This document shows positions 10,388 through 21,929 of a stretch of DNA of 64,000 nt, piece by piece. Position numbers and translations under genes: made by a program. This stretch comes from Diploptera punctata (Eukaryota > Arthropoda > Insecta > Blattodea > Blaberidae): NCBI GenBank assembly GCA_030220185.1, contig JASPKZ010007555.1, positions 245,001 to 309,000 of the forward strand. The letters are read 5' to 3'. The notes under the pieces are model-generated. The model saw only the letters and a program-made list of their open reading frames with translations, did not search any database and was not told where the DNA came from. Numbering within the stretch: the stretch's first letter is position 1; every line of letters starts with the position of its first letter.

Positions 10388-10487
10388 GTGGAGGAAATTC
10401 GGGAGATGATAGATAAAATACAAGCAAATGTCGAAGAAGTTAAGAAAAAACACAGTGCCATCCTTTCAGCTCCTCAGACAGATGAAA
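10388..10487 (+). CDS. Syx1A: Syntaxin 1A internal exon (Habc domain start)
   Basis: This is a 100-nt exon bounded by a pyrimidine-rich acceptor 'tttcattttcag' and a consensus donor 'gtaagt'. It encodes 33 residues, [20 protein letters not shown] through [14 protein letters not shown], plus the first base of the next codon (Lys expected). This matches the first helix of the Habc domain of insect Syntaxin 1A, the plasma-membrane t-SNARE that pairs with SNAP-25 and synaptobrevin in synaptic vesicle fusion and is regulated by Unc-18/Rop. The Habc helix folds back on the SNARE motif in the closed state. Codons are intact and conserved, unlike all TE sequence around it. Neither the preceding exon (N-terminus) nor the following one was recognised in the window. 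Confidence 0.93.
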
Positions 10488-10493
10488 GTAAGT
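10488..10493 (+). promoter_or_regulatory. Syx1A splice donor
   Basis: GTAAGT follows the exon-terminal 'gatgaaa' and is a perfect consensus donor. It is in phase 1 for the Syx1A frame. Confidence 0.85.
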
Positions 10494-11565
10494 ACTGTCT
10501 TGTATTTTACAGCTGTCTTTCTCCTTTCTCTCGCGTAATTACTGATTTTATACGATCTGCTTATCTTTCGAATTCTTTGTTCATATTCTACAGTGTATTT
10601 TTCCATTTATAGAACAGAGGTTTGTTTTGACAATGCTCATTTAGAGATTACTTTTTTTTTAAAGTTTGAAGCCCTGAATGGGAATGGGGGTCACCCAATC
10701 TTTTGACTACTACTGAATAGATACAGTAGGTATGTGATATATTTATCGAAATTTGGTTAAAAAATCTATTGAGTGTGTTCCTGTTCTGCCATCCTGTCAG
10801 TATCTGAAATGTCTTAAGTCAGTATCATGCCAAGGATTTAATTTATTTCAATATACAGAAAATAACCTATCTTCTTGAACTATGTAATCTGTTTACTGTA
10901 TGCTCATCAAGAAAACATTACGGTTATAGTCCGATGGAATGTAATGTTGGTAGCGAAAAGGTTTCTGCCATTAAAAAAAAAAACTAGCGACTGAAGTTAG
11001 GCTATAAGTACTATATCCAGTGTTAAATTTGTTGAGTCCTAAACTTGTATCAGATATTAAAATCAAACGAAAGCTGTGTATTTAAATAGGAATTGAATAA
11101 AATGAGGTTGCAGTGAGATATGTAAAGAGGAAAACAAAATCACTGATTTTTCTTCTTATTTGAACTTTGTACTTTTTTTCTTCTTCAATTCTTTGACGAT
11201 ACTGTTTAAATTCTGATGAGTCGATTTTTGATTAAGGATATGCAACAACATACTTTGCTTTATTTATCTATTTATTTTTTTTAATGTTGAGTAAATAAAT
11301 TTACTTTAGGACAGAAAGGAAGTTATCTGGGTGTATATTCATTTCATTATATTTATTATTTCATTTATAAAACTATTACCTTATATAACTGAAATAATTT
11401 TAACTTCAACGATGTTCAAACATGAATATTGAAAGTATAGATTATATTTATTATCGTTAAAGACAATGCGAGATCATCTCTTATTTAGATGTTTATATAC
11501 AATAATACGGATACAACATTTTTACAGAACTCATTCAGTTTATTAACATTCGAAGTATTCCTGTC
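10494..11565. other. Syx1A intron, AT-rich, no gene found
   Basis: No TE protein or RNA gene was recognised. Homopolymer A/T runs are frequent. Confidence 0.6.
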
Positions 11566-12300
11566 CTAAATAATAATAATAATAATTGGACGGCTGGGTC
11601 CTATCATGAGGAAGATTGAGGCTGGACTTAAATGGTCGTAATGCAATGGTGATGATAGTTCCTGTCCCAATTCTTCGCATATTGCCCATACCTTCCAGCA
11701 TTCTTGTTCAGTTATTGTGCCCATATCATCTGACTTTATTTTAAACTTCTCTTTAAATAATCCAGCTGAATTACAGTTTAGTTGTTCATCAATCATCATA
11801 CATGTCTCTGCTCCGTATAAAATGTATTGTGCAAATGACTTTTCTGGGTTCTGTTGATGTATCTTCCTCAGAATATACAGAGAATGGGCTATAGTGAAAA
11901 TTATAGGAAGATAACATGTGGAGGAGAATCATTGAATTCTTAAAAACATTGTATCTGTTGGTTCCGGAAAATTGTATATGCACTACATTGCAAAAACCCT
12001 GAAAGTACTGTATGAAAATGAAGTGATTGTTCGATTTAGTGCAAAACGATTGCTGACTAATTCTGACGTCACTTGCGTGTTTTCTCTGTGAGAAATGCAA
12101 CAGGTTCACTCCAACTGCGTTACGTCAGGAAGTAAACCGCATGAAGTAACGATTCTGAAAATCCAAAACCAATATTCTAGATAATATTTCACTCTTCATT
12201 ATAGTACTCGTTACTGATATTTACAGTGCAACAAATTTACGTTAAAACTCATTGTGCTTGAAGTGAATCTTTGAAAACGTTGGGCATTTTTATACATCAC
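11566..12300. other. Unassigned intron sequence
   Basis: It starts with a short AAT run. Minus-strand ORFs of 77 and 106 codons at 11566-12109 show no family I recognise. A block resembling CWKVWAICEELGQEL could be LINE-derived, but I cannot place it. Confidence 0.4.
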
Positions 12301-12304
12301 CGTG

Positions 12305-12450
12305 CATTGGGTCGGTTCTGATGGACTAGTGATCGCCCCAGATTTTGAGGTTTGCTGGTTCAAACCTGGCTGACATTGATGTATTTTTTCAAAGCGTGAA
12401 GATTCTAAATGTCGGTTCCTTCGGAAGGAACAACCCTGAATTCTGAGCAA
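12305..12450 (+). repeat. tRNA-derived SINE
   Basis: The head 'tgatggactagtgatcgccc' and B box 'ggttcaaacctg' are followed by a short body with 'gtcggttccttcgg'. It resembles the SINE at 57150-57300, which also has a 'ggactagtggt' A box. Confidence 0.6.
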
Positions 12451-12591
12451 AATTTATTCGCTCTTTCACATCCACGTCGGAATTGCGACGATCAGGTATA
12501 ATTGATAGAGCATGATTTAAATCTTAGGAAGGCCGATGAGTAACTAGAGTAACTTGTAATCTGTTTTATGGGGTAACTATAATAAAAAAAA

Positions 12592-12610
12592 GATGATGAT
12601 GATGATGATG

Positions 12611-12667
<57 letters not shown>
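12592..12667. repeat. (GAT)n(AAT)n microsatellite
   Basis: A trinucleotide run at the 3' end of an antisense RTE fragment, probably grown from its tail. Confidence 0.95.
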
Positions 12668-12669
<2 letters not shown>

Positions 12670-12960
12670 CGTCATAGATTAAGCCTCATAAGCCTTGTTC
12701 GGGTTCCATTCTTTAACATTGTCCAGCCTATCTTGTCTTCGGTGTTCGATCCTCTGTCATTCGTTGTATGTGGTTTCCAATAAATTTTACCTCGTTTTAT
12801 CATCTATTAATTTAAAGGTGTTTAGTTCCTTCCTTATATCTGAATTTTTTTATGCAGTAAGATAAATCCCTCAACATATCTCAGAAATCTCACTTCCACT
12901 TCAATTCTCCATTCCTCTTTTCTTGTCAATACACAGAACTCCAACCATAAAGCAACGTTG
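12668..12960 (-). pseudogene. RTE-like LINE 3' fragment
   Basis: Minus-strand pieces read VLTRKEEWRIE, EVRFLRYVEGFILLHKK and a decayed tail near the microsatellite, the same arrangement as 1020-1475. It is a 5'-truncated, frameshifted remnant. Confidence 0.7.
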
Positions 12961-13084
12961 CCTAATGTTGAGCCATAGCCTTTTTTTTTTGTTAGGAACC
13001 ACTAGACCAAGTTAATTTAGTTAACTTATTTGCCCATAGATGCCATGAATGGCATGCGGTCAACATACCGATTAAATGAGACAT

Positions 13085-13224
13085 CTAGCAGGCAACTAAG
13101 GTATTACTGGGATGTGAAATCGGCAAATTATACCTAGAGGCCTTTTTTTTATTCAGGTTTAAGAATCTTTTACGAGCCTGAAAATCTCCGACTCGGGACC
13201 CACGGCTTAAAGTCCCTCCCAGAG

Positions 13225-13277
<53 letters not shown>

Positions 13278-13380
13278 GATTTTCCCATCTTAACAAATTC
13301 ATTGACCCCAGCCGGATTTCAACCCGCGATGGAGCATAACTACTAGTCCTCCGCGACCGGTGCGCCGCGGCGGCACTATC
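13085..13380 (-). repeat. tRNA-derived SINE with internal (TAA)n run
   Basis: The minus-strand head near 13375-13300 has 'ggactagtagttatgctcc' and a decayed B box 'gggttgaaatccgg'. A TAA run (13227-13276) splits it from a further SINE-like part with 'cgactcgggaccc'. It may belong with the family at 16485-16785. Confidence 0.5.
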
Positions 13381-14671
13381 ATTACTTTATAAAATTTAAT
13401 TTTGGTTTCCTTTCTGGTATTTTTTTAGAGATATGTTATAACTAAAGCTAGGATTTGTATGTAATTACATATTCTTTCTCTTTGCTCATACGCAGCTAAA
13501 AATTATAAATGTCCACGAATTAGGAACTTTCTTATCAAATATCAAAAGTTATCATTACATATTTTACATATTTCATCATAATTATATATTTTTACATATT
13601 TTAATATTTTTTATGTAAAACTACATATTCTGTCCGTTAATTTAAAATAATGTTTTTTTTTCTTCCATAAGCGGAATAAAATTTTAAACTATCTGTATGA
13701 CAGTATTTTATTCACACTAGAAACTCAGGTACATGTACACTGAAACGAATTTCGCAAGTTATCCAAAAGCTACAAAAAAAGAGGTGAAGGAAGAATTCCA
13801 TTCAATTATTGACACCATAAATGTAGCTATACAAAGACACTGTGACTTGGGTAGGATACCACATTGAAGATCTCTTTTAAATTACCACAGGCCCATCTGT
13901 TTTATGAATGAAATAGTAGAAATATAACAGTTTCTCACTCACCATGTGTTAACAATTGTGTATCCTTCCCTCATCTCTGCTCTTCTATCCCTTGGAATAG
14001 AATACAACCTGTTTTAAAAAATGTTTGTTTCGTTGTAATATGAGTATAAAAAATTATAATTTTGTACTGTATTTATAAAATTGTTTGTTGATGGAATAGA
14101 GATTGAGTCCATGTAGAAAAAACTTAAAAAATAGCACAGGAGTAATTGTCATTGCCTCTCACCCATCGAATCCAGGATCGATTCAAATTAATTTTCTGGA
14201 TAGGGTTTTATCTGCGTCCCTCCCAATTCTAATATAAATATCAGGCAATTTAGGCCACTTGCATTTGCTATTCCACTCATCTAAACATATTCTTTTCGTT
14301 TACTGATATCCCCAAAACAAATTATCATAAAATAAAAAGAAGAGGTAATCAACATTTCTTAAAATTGAAATCATGCACTATAATTTGTTGTTAAGATACA
14401 ATGAGATATTCTAAATATTATCATATCAGGCTTAACATATATTTTATTTATTTAATTAATTAGATTTTACACCATAGCTATTTGATCTCTAACAAGTACT
14501 GAAAGTTGTGAAACTTCTTCAAACATTTCCGTCCTTTTCTGTTCCTACCTCTTTTCCCCTCATAATAAAAAGTAACATTGCGATGCATTCTATTTTTCTT
14601 CCACAAGACTTTTAGTTCCAGTGTCTTCATCAGTATTATTTTGACGGTCACAGTGTTTCATTGAATTTCGT

Positions 14672-16041
14672 GTGATGGCTCCTGTAGCATCAAAATTGTC
14701 GTCTAAGTTAAAATCGTGGGTTAAAATAGATGATTCGTTTACTACTGATGGAGATGTGGTTCTGTGCCAGACTTGTAATAACCAGATAGGTTGTTCAATG
14801 ATATCTCAACTTGAACAACATGTTCGCAGTGCTCTGCATGCTAAAAACAAAGGATTACAAACATCTAAAAAGCAAGTGCTTCTATCCTTCTATCTCAAAT
14901 GCAACAGTCTTCAAATGTAAGGAGTGAATTCTTCCATGAAATGTGTAATGCCGCAAATATTCCTTGGTACAAACTCCAGGTACCTAAATATCGTGCATTT
15001 TTAGAGAAGTATTGTGGGAGGCAGATTCCTAACGATTCTACGTTCCGAAAAAAACTACATGCATTTGCGTTACGATGAAGCAATGACATATGTGCGAAGT
15101 GATATAGGCCACAACTATATATGGATTGCTGTCGATGAAACAACGGATGGAAAAGGTCGCTATATTGCCAATCTTGGGATTGGTAAGCTGGATGGAAAAG
15201 AATCCCCCACACCTTTCCTGATTTCTTCGAAAATGTTGGAGCATGCAAATAACAGTGGCTCGTTTTGTGAACGATGGACTTAAAGTGTTCAAGAAGATAA
15301 AGTCTTTGTCCTTTATTGCGATGCTGCGGCGTACATGCTAAAGGCGGGAACTGCTCTACGTGTTTTTTACCAAAATATGATCCATTTCATTTGTCTCGCA
15401 TATGGACTGCAACGTGTTGCCGAAGAAGTGCGAAGTAACTATCCACAAATCAATAGCATTATTTCAAACACTAAGAAAGTGTTTGTTAAGGCCCCCCAAC
15501 GTGTGTTACACTATAGAGAACAATTACCAAATGTGAAATTGCCCCCTGAACCTGTCCTTACTAGATGGGGACGTGGATTGAGGCTGCCTGCTTTTATAGT
15601 GACTATTTTAAAGAAGTGAAGTCTGTAATAGACTCGTTTTCAAGTAAATCAGCAGTTTCTATCAGAGAGGCTCAAAGTGCCTTCAGTGCCAATTGGCATA
15701 TGTTAAAAGCAATTTTGGATTCTGACAGTATTGTAAAATTAGAAACTTGTGGCATGACTTTGAAGGAATCACTGGACAGTGTAGAGGACGTTAAATCTAA
15801 GTTAAGGGTTGTTCAAGGAAATGTTGGAATAAACATAATGAAGAAATTTGAATCTGTTATGGAAAGAAACCCTGGCTTCTCGACATTGACTACAGTGTGT
15901 AAGATCCTCAATGGGGAAGAAGAGAATCCTCCAGATGACATCTCTCCTGAAAAATTCAATCTGCTTAAATTTGCACCAGCAACTTCCTGTAATGTGGAAA
16001 GAACATTTTCTGTTTATGAAAACAATCTCTCTGACCGATGA
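14672..16041 (+). pseudogene. hAT transposase (CGGBP1-like BED finger), frameshifted
   Basis: Order along the plus strand: an N-terminal zinc finger with CQTCNNQI...EQHVRSALH (14765-14845), like CGGBP1/hAT BED fingers; YIWIAVDETTDGKGRYIAN (about 15115), the region of the first catalytic Asp; CDAAAYMLKAGTAL and NMIHFICLAYGLQRVAEEVR (about 15320-15435); TRWG (about 15565); and the C-terminal dimerisation end FAPATSCNVERTFSVYENNL (about 15970-16030). Frames change near 14905, 15060, 15290 and 15590, so at least four frameshifts are present. It cannot make an active transposase as it stands. Confidence 0.88.
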
Positions 16042-16484
16042 CACTCCTTGACAATGGAAAACTTGGATATGTCTCTCATAGTTCATTGCAAATTAAAGTG
16101 AAGTGAGTAGATAATTTGTGTATTCGCTGTAGGGGCTGAAGATTGGTTAAAGAGTGATTACGAAAACATTGTATAATTATAACTAAAAATACATTTTGCA
16201 ACGTGAATTTTTTTATTTAGCCATTTTATTAATTGTTGCATTTCCAAAAAATAAATAAATTTAATACTTTTCATTTATTAAATCAACATGCTTAATTAAT
16301 AATTGTCCCACACTTTACTTTTTATTAATAAAATCAGGAATCAAGTAACAATATTTGGTATAAATTTACATAAAACTTAAATTTTAATGTATTTAAAATT
16401 ACATATTTTAAGATTTTTTAATGTAATATTACATATTTCACCAAATATTATTACATAAATATGTACATATTTTGCATGTTAATA

Positions 16485-16785
16485 AAGTAAAGTGATCCCA
16501 CAACAGGCCCGGAGGTCCTTGGGGTAGTAGGAGGTTAAGGCTCCCACTTTTTCTAGACAATCGGCACTTTATGTCAGCCGGGTTGTCAGCCCTGCGTGAC
16601 GGCCGCCTTTACCCCCAGAACAAGCGTCTGGTACTCATTTTCGTTAGAGGCTGAGTCGACCCCAGGGCCATAGTGCCGCCAGAGGGTTTGGGTCAGTTTA
16701 AAAATCCTGACCCCAACGGGACTTGAACCCTCGACCCTCCGGCTTGTAGATCAGTGCCTTAACCACTACGCTACGGCGTGCCCCC
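16485..16785 (-). repeat. tRNA-derived SINE (family B) with 15-bp target duplication
   Basis: The minus-strand head (16785-16715) has the A box 'tagcgtagtggttaaggca' and B box 'gggttcaagtccc'. The body contains 'gtcgactcagcctcta' and ends near 'gtgggatcactttac'. Identical 15-bp words 'ttttgcatgttaata' flank it (16470-16484 and 16786-16800), a target duplication of the LINE-mobilised type. A 5'-truncated copy lies at 41795-41970. Confidence 0.9.
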
Positions 16786-16830
16786 TTTTGCATGTTAATA
16801 TTACATAAAAATCCTAGCTCTAGTTATAAC

Positions 16831-18145
16831 GCTGCAGACATAACTCAATTTATTTATTTTATTTTGATATATTTTTTTCATATAGGAAATATTGCAACCG
16901 AGGTAATTGAAACAATGTTTCATTTTTCCTTCCATGACAATTTTATCTCTTAATTTGTGTCTGCTCTTGTAAATGCTTAACGTTTATATTTTAACCGAAG
17001 TTTTCAAATTAATTTTTACTTATATTATTTAATTGGAATAGAGCCTTCTGTGCCTCATTTTCAGAACACTATATTAAAACTTAGTCCAATAGATTTTTTA
17101 ATCTAAATTGTTCCTTTGGACACTCTTTACCTTACACGTTTATTTATTGTTGCAGCTACATTCTTTCCTTTCGTTGAAGCAATTTTTATTATAATTTTAT
17201 TTTCAACACACACACGCACGCATATTGTAATCAATCATTAATTTGTTTCTTACTTTTCTGACCATCTGAGTTAAGGTAATTGAATAACAACGATGTAGAA
17301 AAAGTAAAATATGTACTTCTAGAAGAGTCAAAAATAAATTAAATTAGTATGATCTCAAGAAAGTGACCAACGTTTATTATTTTTAATTCATCAATTAATA
17401 AGTTTACGTAATAAAAATACAGTTATGAAATATTTAAAGGAGCAAAATGTTCTTGTTTGGATACAATTCAATTATTTGTACAACAACCGTTCGTTTCGAT
17501 TTATTTTTTACTATAGTCTAGTAATACTGTATTATAAAACAGTGTGCAATTTTCTATTGACTATTTTATTCTGATAGAACATATTGTAATGTTTTTTCAC
17601 CATATTAACATATTTCACACTTCAATAAGTTGCTATATATTTACATATTAAGAATTTATTTAGTTTCGAAATAATATATGTGGAAGATATTTTTTTTTCT
17701 TATCAAACTTGGAGTTCTTTTTATTCCACTATGTTATTACTTTGCAGTACTTTAGTATCTTCAATACAAAAATACCAAGGTTTCCTCTCTAGCGTCAAAT
17801 ATAGATTTCCTGTTGGGAAAGAGAAGGTTTTCCCTAAGAAAGGAAATCACATCAGCGTTGTAGCTTTACTCCCACATTGGTCGCGTTTCTGAATTTCCTT
17901 GTTTGTGTTACCCGACTTTACTCTCACTACTGAATTTATCGTAGAATATTTTCATTAATTTATTTGAAATGTGGATTTCAGCACTTTATTATTCTGTTTC
18001 TTTTAGGTCGTTAAAATGCTAGGTCATATGGCGTTCACTAGACGTTTAGGCGTAACTACAGTACAGCCCAGCTTTTTCCAAATTTCTTGCATATGGAACA
18101 TTCCATGTCAAACCGGGCAGATCTTGAAATTTATTTTATTTCTTA
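16831..18145. other. AT-rich stretch, no feature assigned
   Basis: No TE protein, tRNA-like head or exon was recognised. The 70-codon plus-strand ORF at 17680-17892 has no recognisable similarity. Confidence 0.55.
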
Positions 18146-18900
18146 CTAGCTAATACTCGTACCTGGCGTGCGCTGCTACGCCTAAATAAATCATGTGTTT
18201 CTACTTTTAGTTGAATAAAGTAAAAGGAAAAATAATTATAAATTTATATTTTTTTAGATACTCCGTGCTGATTACCCGGCGTTGCCCGGGAATCTTCTTG
18301 ACATAAATGAGCTTAAATACGAAAATTAATGTTTTTATGTTTAGTTAACTAAGTGATACGAGATATTTGTATCGTAATTATTTTTAGATACCCCGTGCTG
18401 TTTATCCGGTGTTGTCCGGGAATCTACTCATACCGATCTTGGCATAAATGAGCCGAAAGACGAATATTAATGTACTTATTATGATAGTTGAATAAGTAAA
18501 ATGAAAAATAATTATAAATGTATATCGTAATCATTTTAAGATTATCCGGTTTTGCCCGGGAATCTACTTATCTCGATATTCCTTGCATAAATGAGCTAAA
18601 AGACAATTCATTTCTGTGAGTTATCCGTAAAAGAATACCCGCCATGTGCTGTTATGCTTGCATAGGAATCTACGTACTTGTCTCCATCTTCTTGGCATCA
18701 ATGAAAGACAAAAATGGTGAGTTATCCATAAGAGATAAACGTATGCTTGTCCCGGACTTTTTTGTAGAACTTTTTGAGATATTCAATTCTGTGTGCAGTA
18801 ATTTTGTGTATTTGTTATGATTTAGGCAGCGTAAGTCATTTAAGCGTCCAAAGAGCTACTTTTTTCACGTTTTCCAACACAAAGGGCGATTTTTAAGAGT
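18146..18900 (-). mobile_element. Helitron-like fragment with internal degenerate tandem motif
   Basis: The minus-strand 3' end reads 'gcgtagcagcgcacgcc', then '...attagctag', matching the CTAG end of the element at 40135-41125. Internally the motif 'ccggyrttgyccgggaatct' recurs roughly every 80-140 bp (about 18275, 18400, 18547, and decayed near 18650). The other end, matching 'taggcagcgta' of the 40.8-kb copy, fades near 18870. Confidence 0.55.
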
Positions 18901-19022
18901 GTTGGAGTTGAGTATCACAACTCTCTTATAGTCTATCTTCATCCCGGGAATCTCCTGAATGTTTAGCTATTATTATGGATTCAAATTTACTACGATTTAA
19001 AGTTATTTTAAATTTGAAAACG

Positions 19023-20117
19023 TAAGCCCGGTTTCACCAACGATTGGTAAGGTTAACAAATTGTTGTATTGTTTTAACACATGATTTAACATTAATTCGA
19101 GATGTGTGTTTTTTCTTTGTTTAACTTTGTGTTATACTTCATGCTGAATTAACATCCCTTTCCTTTGTGTTAAACGTTTAACACATTGCTGCACAGTGAT
19201 CCAGAATGCGAAAAAATCGGCAAGAATCTGCAAGTCAATCCACATGTGTAAGATTAACAATTTTAAGAGTAAACAAATATCTGGGTCTGCATACTTGATG
19301 CAAGGGCCTTTAATTAGTTGTTACACAATTTATTTGCGAGATACTTTGAGAAAATAGATTAATCTACAGTCACAAATAGGCCTATTCATTTAGATTAATA
19401 ATAATAATAATAATAACAATAATGTAAGAACTGGATCTTGTAACTAACTCTACGCCAGGTTGTATGATCCAACAAATTCTGTAACTGCACCTCTGCAAAA
19501 GATTCACTAAAAATCCTTACTAGAGTAATAACATTCTTTACTTTTAAGGATACGATTAAATGACTGATAGATATTAGCATGACTTTCTTTTGTTTGTGCT
19601 CTTACATGCTTATATTGCCTTCGGCTTAAATTAGCTTCAATAATTAACTAAACAACTTCACTTTCATTGTAAAGTTTTTCTAGGAGTTGTGATTTTGATG
19701 ATTTCGAAAGTCGAAGGTTTTTTTCCCCCTCAATAACAACATCTATCTTTAGCATGCAGAGGCGAACAGAAGCGTAGAATCGAAAATTAACCATCACTTG
19801 TCAAAGAAATCTGAAAATTTGGAAATTGTTCACAGTTTTTAGGAACATTAAAAAAAAATGTGGAGGCATTGCATTCATCCGCTCATTGCTCTTTTTTTAA
19901 TTTGAAACATTTACATCAGAGTGCGGTGAAATCTAAATGAATGTGCCACCACCATGTGAATTTGTTACGTTTGTGGCATCCGCCTGATTTAGCAAGTAAC
20001 ATTTTGCATAAAATTGTTGGCGAAACGAAAATAAAACATGGTTGTTAAAATTTTAGCATATTGTTAACAAGGAAGATGTTACTGCACTTTTAATATCTGT
20101 TAATGAAACCGGCCCTT
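19023..20117. mobile_element. Harbinger-like element with CCGGTTTCA terminal repeats
   Basis: The ends are 'taagcccggtttcaccaac' and 'gttaatgaaaccggccctta', imperfect inverted repeats of about 18 bp flanked by TAA and TTA, in the style of PIF/Harbinger TWA targets. The interior repeats the words 'gttaac' and 'tttaacac'. A coding remnant at 19395-19740 belongs to the RGRP/LLDHT ORF family described at 60280-61845. The superfamily call rests only on the ends. Confidence 0.5.
19395..19740 (-). pseudogene. TE-encoded ORF remnant (LLDHT motif family)
   Basis: The minus strand encodes VSLKVKNVITLVRIFSESFA followed by EVQLQNLLDHT. The EVxLQxLLDHT motif is recurrent in uncharacterised TE-associated proteins of insects and cnidarians. 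The DNA is about 85-90% similar by eye to 60290-60860 and 61550-61640. Its function is unknown. Confidence 0.55.
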
Positions 20118-20127
20118 AATGTTTTTA

Positions 20128-20345
20128 ATTAATAACTAACTCAGAGGCACTATCGAACTCATTGGTTTGTGGCCGCGAAGACATAAGCTCTCTGTACATT
20201 CCTATCCTGAACTAATGTTTTTCAATTATCTCCTGTATATTCTATTTCCCTCAAATCATGGTTAATCTTATTCTCTCACCTCATTCTTGTTCTACTAACT
20301 GGGCGTTTTCTCTCTGATTTTCCGACCAAGTATTTCTATTTAAGT
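20128..20345 (-). pseudogene. RTE-like LINE 3' tail
   Basis: The sequence is homologous to 35820-36030: 'aggcactatcgaactc', 'ggccgcgaagacataagctc', 'ctcaaatcatggttaat', 'aactgggcgttttc'. It begins at the usual 3' terminus and is truncated after about 220 bp. Confidence 0.75.
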
Positions 20346-20664
20346 GTTTATTGTTCTAGTGCTTATATTTATGCTGTATCTAGTATGAGTGGCCCTAACT
20401 GGTCTTATTTCATTGATAAGTGCTTCAGTCCACTCGAACGATGTCACAAGAAAATATGGAAAGACATTCAAATTTGGTTCTGAAATGGCTGCTGAATTTT
20501 GAATGCGTGAATTTATTTCACCCTTGAGATCCTTCTACATGTCGTAAATCTACTCATGGCGTTATTTCCCTTTAGAGGAAGTCATTCTCAGAACGTTTAC
20601 ACCCTTAAAAATCTATCGACTTCAATCGGATATTCAGGGTCGAGCATAGCAATCTCTAGTCCAC

Positions 20665-20665
<1 letters not shown>

Positions 20666-20727
<62 letters not shown>
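20666..20727. repeat. (AAT)n microsatellite
   Basis: About 20 AAT triplets. Confidence 0.95.
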
Positions 20728-20728
<1 letters not shown>

Positions 20729-21240
20729 CTTGTTTCCAGAAGTCAGCGAACTCAATAAGCGCGGGAGATATTGCGCGCAGTGTATACTTAGGAGAGTGTA
20801 GGGAAAATAATTATTTTTCAAGTTTCTTTCGCCCAAGCTATTTAATAAAAAGTGCAAACAATTAACTAATCATCACGGAATAATCTGTTATTTTTTAATT
20901 TTACAGAAGTGGTTGTTATGAAGGTCCATTACATATTAACTGCATTTATGCACTTTAGAAAATCGATAGAACATAAAATCATCTGTATGTGACTATCTTA
21001 TCAAGTTGAGGGAGTAGTTACTCTTTGAGAAATTTATTTCAAACAAGAGGGCTCTTAAAAATACGATAAATTGACTATTTACTCTTTAATTACCTTATTT
21101 TACGGACTATGATACGCTACGGACTATAAGATGCACCTTAATTTTTTAAGCAATTTAAAAAAAACATGTTTACCATTTTCATTATTAGATTGCAAAGGCA
21201 GACTAAAAAAAATTCTTAGTTTATAAAACCGTTCTGATCT

Positions 21241-21382
21241 TTAAAACCTCCTGAAAATCATCTGAACTTTCTTCTTCTTCATCATTGTTTTCTTCACATA
21301 TATAAGATGGTCTTCACTGCCATCGAGACTTACGCCGCACTTCTTGAAAGATTTAACAATAATGTCTTCTCTCACTCTAGAC
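21241..21382 (-). pseudogene. pogo/DDE_1 transposase C-terminus
   Basis: WSRVREDIIVKSFKKCGVSL followed by DGSEDHLIY matches the conserved end of pogo/Tigger/Jerky-type proteins, the 'SFKkCGI..DGsED' motif after the DDE domain. It is followed by a short lysine-rich tail and a stop. It is disrupted upstream by the hAT insertion. Confidence 0.8.
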
Positions 21383-21659
21383 CAGCGATGTAAAACACGA
21401 GCTCCGTCAGACCGGTGCGCTCCGATATGCACCAGGAGCGCTCCGCTGGACAGATAACGCTACCTGGTGGCTTGGTTCATTTTCACTCGTCAAACGTGAT
21501 GATGAGCATGGCTACGTTCAGCTAATAACAAACTCAAAAACATCGATCAAACAAAATTGGAGTAACAAATAAATACGGAAATACAAAATTGCGATAAGTT
21601 TTACATCGGTAGAACAACAAGAAATTTTAACACAAGATATACTGAACATTAAAAAAATA

Positions 21660-21860
21660 TTCCTCTTCTTCACCTCGCGGGCTGGGCAAAAACTGCCTGT
21701 TCCGCCTCACAGTTGTTGTGTCCTTCTTATCACTGGTCTTCCTACATTCCTTGAACCTCTTGGCTTGTAGTTGAATGCTGCTCTTGGTAATCTTGTTACA
21801 TTCATTCTTTCCACATGTGTAAACCATTTCTCTGTACATTCTCTGATTTTTCATTCAGTG
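21660..21860 (-). pseudogene. RTE-like LINE C-terminal fragment
   Basis: One minus-strand frame reads EKWFTHVERMNVTRLPRAAF followed by NYKPRGSRNVGRP, the characteristic RTE-type ORF2 tail. No upstream domains are present. Confidence 0.7.
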
Positions 21861-21929
21861 GATATATATTTAACTCTGTTCTTATAAAAAATAGTATATT
21901 ATAGTGTATTATTTTAACAATATTATACT

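Larger units (their letters stand above)
13443..16822 (+). mobile_element. hAT transposon, 3.4 kb, with 8-bp target duplication
   Basis: The termini TAAAGCTAGGATTT and AAATCCTAGCTCTA are inverted repeats flanked on both sides by GTTATAAC (13435-13442 and 16823-16830), the 8-bp duplication expected of hAT. Subterminal regions are dense with 'acatatt' and 'tacatatt' motifs on both sides, as seen for transposase binding clusters. The interior carries a broken transposase at 14672-16041. A SINE sits at 16485-16785. Confidence 0.88.

Noticed and set aside
10220..10612. 130-codon ORF as a complete gene
   Set aside because: Only its 10388-10487 part is conserved. It runs through the splice acceptor and donor and starts in an antisense RTE tail.
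12211..12450. 79-codon minus-strand ORF
   Set aside because: It is the antisense of a SINE.
20597..20857. ORF with a long Tyr run
   Set aside because: Translation of an AAT microsatellite. The same applies to the Ile run at 13085-13288 and the Tyr runs at 19395-19580 and 60592-60798.
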